The notes under the pieces were generated by a model that made no database searches, was not told the origin of the DNA, and was given only the letters and a program-made list of their open reading frames with translations. Below are positions 5,006-8,589 of a stretch of 8,589 bases of DNA, piece by piece; the stretch's first letter is position 1, and each line of letters opens with the position of its first letter. This DNA is from an uncultured Clostridia bacterium (lineage in GTDB: Bacteria; Bacillota; Clostridia; Christensenellales; UBA1242): positions 1 through 8,589 of the forward strand of contig CAMOHL010000026.1 of NCBI GenBank assembly GCA_946615295.1, given 5' to 3'. Both the position numbers and the translations under genes were made by a program.

Positions 5006-7379
5006 AGTATCTCAATTTATATCCAAAAATTTCTGCATTTTGAATAAAATCTTTGTGGAACTTTTCAATTTCTTCGCCAGTCAATGTGTGGTCATCACTC
5101 CAAAGTTTTACAGTATAAGTTACACTCTTTTTGTTTGAGAACAAATTGTTGTCGGTGTAGATATCTTTTAAAGAAATATCATAAGAAAGATTTGTGTCTA
5201 TCTTTTTTAGATTTTCAACTGTTTCGCCATAGGCAACTTCTTTATCCATAACAAAATTGAAATCGAGTGTTGTTGCTTGATATTTGCTTGGCATTTTTAC
5301 CAAAACTTTTTCTTCTTCAATATTAGCAAGTTTTGTGAAGTCAATTTCACAAACTGCAACTGCTGACTTTTTGTTGATTGCATTTTTTGTTGTTGGATGC
5401 AATATTCCAATAAATCCAACATTCTTGTCGTCAATCAAAATGTCTGCATTGTTTATTGGATGAACATAACTTCTATTTTGCTTTCTCATTTTGAATGATA
5501 CTGCCTTGTTCAAAAACTCTTGAGCTATATGTTCAACAATTTCTTTAACTTCAAAATATAGTTCTTTTTCTGTTTTTGTCAAACTATAAATTGCAATTCC
5601 AAGGTGCTTCTTTTCAACAACTTCTTTTTTTGCATCGAGTTCGTCAACAATTCTGCCAATTTCAAATGTTCCAAAGTCATCAAGCAAATTTTTGTTTTGA
5701 TTGACAACTTTCAATAGACTTGGAAGAATTTCACTTCTAATTTTGTTGTTTTCTTTAACAATACTATTCAAAATAGTAACATAACTTGTTGTTTCAATTC
5801 CAAGTTCTTTGTTTGATTGTTCATCTTCCCATATATAACTATGTGTTTCATTAAGTCCAAACTTTTCTGCAAGGCAAAGCTTTATGTTATATTCCATCAA
5901 ATGTTCTTTGCTCTGCTCAACAGGTTCAACAAGTTCCTTAACAGGTTCTGGCTTTATGTTGTCATAGCCATAAATTCTTGCAACTTCTTCAACAATGTCA
6001 ACAGGAATTGTAACATCTTTTGTTGCTCTATATGATGGCACTTCTATTTGCAAATTGAAACCATCGTTTTTGACAACAAATCCAAGACTTGTGAGTGTGT
6101 TTTTTATAAATTCAGTTGAAAGATTTATTCCAACATAGTGGTTTATGAAATCAGGAGTTGTTGAAATAACTCTTTTTTCATATTTTTTTGCATATACATC
6201 TGCAAGACCTGTAACAACTCTAACTGCTGGGTCAACATATCTCAAAATATGAATATATCTTCCAATTGCAGTTGTTGTCATCTCTGGGTCCAAACTTTTT
6301 TCGTATCTATTGCTTGCTTCACTTCTAAGTCCAAGTGCAATTGCAGTTTTTCTTATGCTTGCACTATCAAAACAAGCACTTTCCAAAATTACACTATCAC
6401 TATCTTCAGTAATTTCACTATCAAGTCCACCCATAACACCTGCAATACACATTGGCTCTTTTTCATTGCAAATAAGCATTGTTCCAGCATCAAGAGTTCT
6501 TTTTTGATTGTCTAATGTTGTGAATTCGTATGGCTTTGTGTTTTCTCTAACTTCAATTTTGTTGCCAGCATTTCCATCAAAAGCATGCATTGGTTGACCA
6601 AGTTCAAGCATGATATAGTTTGTAAGGTCTGCCATCAAGTTGATTGGTCTCATACCACAATAATAGAGTCTAATTTGCACACTTTCTGGGCTAATCTTTT
6701 TTGTTATGTTTGCAAGTTTGATGCAACTATATCTATAGCAATTTTCACTATAAATTTCAACAGGTATTTTGTCCATTTGAGAATAGTAACTCAAATCGTC
6801 AACAACAATGTTCTTGAGAGGTCTATTGAGCAAAACTGCAATTTCTCTTGCAATTCCATAGTGTCCCCAAAGGTCTGGTCTGTTGGTCAAACTCTTGTTG
6901 TCAATTTCAAAAATTGTATCTTCAATGTCATAGACAGTTTTTAGGTCAGTGCCAAGTTTAAGGTCGTCTTGAATTTCCCAAATACCATCGCTCTTTTCAG
7001 CAAGTCCAAGTTCTTCCTTACTGCAACACATACCCTTTGAAGGATATCCTGCAACTGTTGTTTCCTTTATTTCTCCACCAACAACTTTTGCTCCAACTGG
7101 TGCAAAAGCAACAAGCATATCTTCTCTTACATTTGGTGCACCACAAACACAGTCAACAACTTCACTGCCTGTGTCAACTTTCAAAATGTGAAGATGATTG
7201 CTGTTTGGATGTTTTTCACAAGAAACAACTTTTGCAACAATAATGCCTTCAACATCTTTTCCAAGTTCATAAACATCTTCAACTTCGGCAGTTGCCAATG
7301 TAAATTTTCTTATAAGTTCCTTGTAGTCCACATCTTCAAGGTCAACAAAATCACTAATCCAATTTAAACTTATTTTCAT
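5004..7379 (-). CDS. pheT: Phenylalanine-tRNA ligase beta subunit
   Basis: A 791-residue protein of the usual length for bacterial PheT. With PheS it forms the (alpha-beta)2 enzyme that charges tRNA-Phe with phenylalanine using ATP; the beta subunit binds tRNA and edits mischarged tyrosine. Domains visible in order are: an OB-fold tRNA-binding domain at about 40-150 (HPNSNHLHILKVDTG, VCGAPNV, GYPSKGM); B3/4 editing domain at about 200-370 (MRPINLMADLTNY, ELGQPMHAFD); B5 at about 395-470; the catalytic-like core; and an FDX-ACB anticodon-binding domain from about 697 (YQATTLDFNFVMD to the C-terminal GYKLRY). The ATG at 7379 lies 8 bases after the pheS stop. Its SD, within GGTAGGTTG, overlaps that TAG stop codon, so translation is probably coupled. 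A strong terminator follows at once. Confidence 0.98.
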   Translation of the reverse strand: MKISLNWISDFVDLEDVDYKELIRKFTLATAEVEDVYELGKDVEGIIVAKVVSCEKHPNSNHLHILKVDTGSEVVDCVCGAPNVREDMLVAFAPVGAKVVGGEIKETTVAGYPSKGMCCSKEELGLAEKSDGIWEIQDDLKLGTDLKTVYDIEDTIFEIDNKSLTNRPDLWGHYGIAREIAVLLNRPLKNIVVDDLSYYSQMDKIPVEIYSENCYRYSCIKLANITKKISPESVQIRLYYCGMRPINLMADLTNYIMLELGQPMHAFDGNAGNKIEVRENTKPYEFTTLDNQKRTLDAGTMLICNEKEPMCIAGVMGGLDSEITEDSDSVILESACFDSASIRKTAIALGLRSEASNRYEKSLDPEMTTTAIGRYIHILRYVDPAVRVVTGLADVYAKKYEKRVISTTPDFINHYVGINLSTEFIKNTLTSLGFVVKNDGFNLQIEVPSYRATKDVTIPVDIVEEVARIYGYDNIKPEPVKELVEPVEQSKEHLMEYNIKLCLAEKFGLNETHSYIWEDEQSNKELGIETTSYVTILNSIVKENNKIRSEILPSLLKVVNQNKNLLDDFGTFEIGRIVDELDAKKEVVEKKHLGIAIYSLTKTEKELYFEVKEIVEHIAQEFLNKAVSFKMRKQNRSYVHPINNADILIDDKNVGFIGILHPTTKNAINKKSAVAVCEIDFTKLANIEEEKVLVKMPSKYQATTLDFNFVMDKEVAYGETVENLKKIDTNLSYDISLKDIYTDNNLFSNKKSVTYTVKLWSDDHTLTGEEIEKFHKDFIQNAEIFGYKLRY

Positions 7380-7387
7380 AATTCAAC

Positions 7388-8410
7388 CTACCTTGTTTTA
7401 GTTTGGCTCAAAAATGGTATATTGCCACTGTTGAGCATTCTAATTTCCTTTATGTTATATTTCATCATTGCAAGTCGTGTTAGACCAAGTCCAAATGCAA
7501 AACCTTGATATTTTGTTGTGTCAACTCCACCCATCCTCAAAACTTCTGGATGAATCATTCCACAAGGACACAACTCAATCCAACCACCTTGTTTGCAGGT
7601 TGGACAACCCTTTCCACCACAGAATGGACAAGTTACATCAAGTTCAAAACTAGGTTCGGTGAATGGGAAAAATCCTGGTCTAAGTCTAACATCAACATCT
7701 TTTTTTAGAACTTTTGAAAGCATTGTTTTCATAAAGTAGATGAGATTTGCAACATTGATATCCTTGCCAACCATCATACCTTCAAGTTGAAAGAATGTGT
7801 TTTCGTGGCTTGCATCAACACTTTCATTTCTAAAGCATCTACCTGGAAAAATTACTCTGCAAGGTGCGCCATATTTTCTCAAAATTCTGTTTTGACCTGC
7901 ACTTGTTTGAGTTTTTAAAACTTCACCATTGTCAAGCCAAAAAGTGTCTTGCATATCTCTGGCTGGATGATTTCTTGGAACATTTACGGCATCAAAATTG
8001 TTGAATTCGGTTTCAATTTCATTGCCATCTTCAACCATAAATCCCATACTTTTGAATATCTCTTCAACTTCTTTTTGAACAATTGTTATTGGATGCAAAC
8101 TTCCAAGTTTGTTGTTTGAAGGAACTGTTATATCAATTTTTTCTGCTGAATTGATTTCTTTTTCTAGTTCTTTTTGTTTGTAAATTTTTTCAAGTTCGTC
8201 AATTTTGTTTTCAACATATTCCTTAAAATTGTTTATGGAAATTCCAGCTTCTCTTTTTTCTTCATTTGGAACATTTTTTAGTCCTTGCAAGAGTTCTGTT
8301 ATTTTTCCCTTCTTTCCCAAAAAAGCAACTTTCAAATCATCAATTTTTTCATTCGTGTTTTGAACAAGATTATCAAATTCAATTTTTAAGTTTTTAATTT
8401 TCTCTTTCAT
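7388..8410 (-). CDS. pheS: Phenylalanine-tRNA ligase alpha subunit
   Basis: A 340-residue class II synthetase subunit that carries the phenylalanine and ATP site. An N-terminal coiled coil (about 1-90), which binds tRNA in this family, is followed by the catalytic core. The core shows ARDMQDTFW, motif 2 with GRCFRNE and HENTFFQLEG, FTEPSFELDV, and motif 3 in GFAFGLGLTRLAMM. Residues 261-272 form CPFCGGKGCPTC, a zinc-ribbon-like insert seen in many Firmicutes PheS, followed by CPCGMIHP (281-288) where many others have LGxGMVHP. The start at 8410 follows AGGAG at a short 4-base spacing. The gene is the first of the pheS-pheT operon, and expression is controlled by the T-box leader directly upstream. 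Confidence 0.98.
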   Translation of the reverse strand: MKEKIKNLKIEFDNLVQNTNEKIDDLKVAFLGKKGKITELLQGLKNVPNEEKREAGISINNFKEYVENKIDELEKIYKQKELEKEINSAEKIDITVPSNNKLGSLHPITIVQKEVEEIFKSMGFMVEDGNEIETEFNNFDAVNVPRNHPARDMQDTFWLDNGEVLKTQTSAGQNRILRKYGAPCRVIFPGRCFRNESVDASHENTFFQLEGMMVGKDINVANLIYFMKTMLSKVLKKDVDVRLRPGFFPFTEPSFELDVTCPFCGGKGCPTCKQGGWIELCPCGMIHPEVLRMGGVDTTKYQGFAFGLGLTRLAMMKYNIKEIRMLNSGNIPFLSQTKTR

Positions 8411-8431
8411 AATACTCCTATTTGGTCAAAC

Positions 8432-8470
8432 AAAAAAGCCGACCATTACAAAAATATTGTAAGGGACGAC
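8432..8470 (-). terminator. T-box-controlled terminator hairpin before pheS
   Basis: In the minus transcript GUCGUCCCUUACAA (8470-8457) pairs with UUGUAAUGGUCGGC (8451-8438), with two mismatches and a 5-base loop, followed by U6 (8437-8432). Its left arm contains CGUCCCU (8468-8462), the conserved segment that instead pairs with the T-box sequence in the antiterminator, so the two folds exclude each other. Confidence 0.92.
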
Positions 8471-8589
8471 TTGAAATCGCGATACCACCCTAATTGCTAC
8501 CAAAAGGTAACCACTCATCTTAAGCTTTGTGTGGGCTTGCTACCACTTGATATTTCTATCAAAAGCTCCTGCAAACGAAATTTCAAATG
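8432..8589 (-). promoter_or_regulatory. T-box riboswitch leader of pheS-pheT, 5' part outside the window
   Basis: The conserved T-box AGGGUGGUAUCGCG is at 8491-8478, with CGUCCCU at 8468-8462. The bulge UGGU (8487-8484) should pair with the ACCA end of uncharged tRNA; its last U matches an A discriminator, as in tRNA-Phe. Upstream are stem III, GUUACC-UUUU-GGUAGC (8511-8496), and a stem IIA/B pseudoknot with AAGC (8538-8535) to GCUU (8525-8522) and CCAC (8534-8531) to GUGG (8514-8511). A further hairpin with a GAAA loop (8565-8544) is probably stem II. Stem I with the specifier codon, expected UUC or UUU, and the promoter lie beyond the right edge. Uncharged tRNA-Phe should stabilise the antiterminator and switch pheS-pheT on. 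Confidence 0.95.

Noticed and set aside
3636..8410. Possible recoding of TGA as Trp, as in some AT-rich lineages
   Set aside because: Trp in PheT and other proteins is written TGG, and the flavoprotein ends at TGA right after its normal family C-terminus.

Overview
The window comes from a strongly AT-rich bacterial chromosome, most likely an uncultured or gut-type member of the Bacillota (Clostridia in the broad sense). The evidence is a T-box leader in front of pheS-pheT, Shine-Dalgarno (SD) sequences built on GGAG/AGGAG, sigma-A promoters close to TTGACA-17-TATAAT, a small Gly-X-Thr collagen-like protein of a type common in Firmicutes, and heavy Lys/Asn/Ile use. The genetic code looks standard: Trp is TGG and TGA ends a gene. 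The lineage is inference; no species is recognised.

Layout. The left edge cuts a tRNA-Asn gene (minus) that has a near-consensus promoter and a hairpin in its leader. A plus-strand gene follows (293-985) for an unrecognised protein with about six membrane segments and a C-terminal leucine zipper. It converges on a collagen-like gene (minus, 1048-1464) across a shared bidirectional terminator. Upstream of the collagen gene are a small unrecognised ORF (1555-1818) and an AAG-type DNA-3-methyladenine glycosylase (1833-2414). These two are tightly coupled and driven from an extended -10 promoter that appears to make a leaderless mRNA. The next two minus-strand genes are a nucleotidyltransferase (2651-3544) and an HI0933-type flavoprotein (3636-4796). 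The right half is the pheS-pheT operon (minus) behind a T-box riboswitch that runs off the right edge.

How the genes work together. PheS and PheT form the two subunits of phenylalanyl-tRNA synthetase. The T-box should raise their expression when tRNA-Phe is uncharged, and its UGGU bulge fits an A discriminator base as in tRNA-Phe. The glycosylase begins base-excision repair of alkylated DNA. The flavoprotein and nucleotidyltransferase lie 91 bases apart and may be co-transcribed from one strong promoter, but no functional link is evident. The collagen-like gene has a possible sigma-K-like promoter, which would suit a spore-surface protein, but nothing else in the window shows that the organism sporulates.

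No mobile element, CRISPR array, defence system or clearly new multi-gene system was found. The observations most worth a second look are the leaderless glycosylase promoter, the short collagen-like protein with its sporulation-type promoter, the leucine-zipper membrane protein, and the small ORF coupled to the glycosylase. No gene-free stretch exceeds 300 bases.
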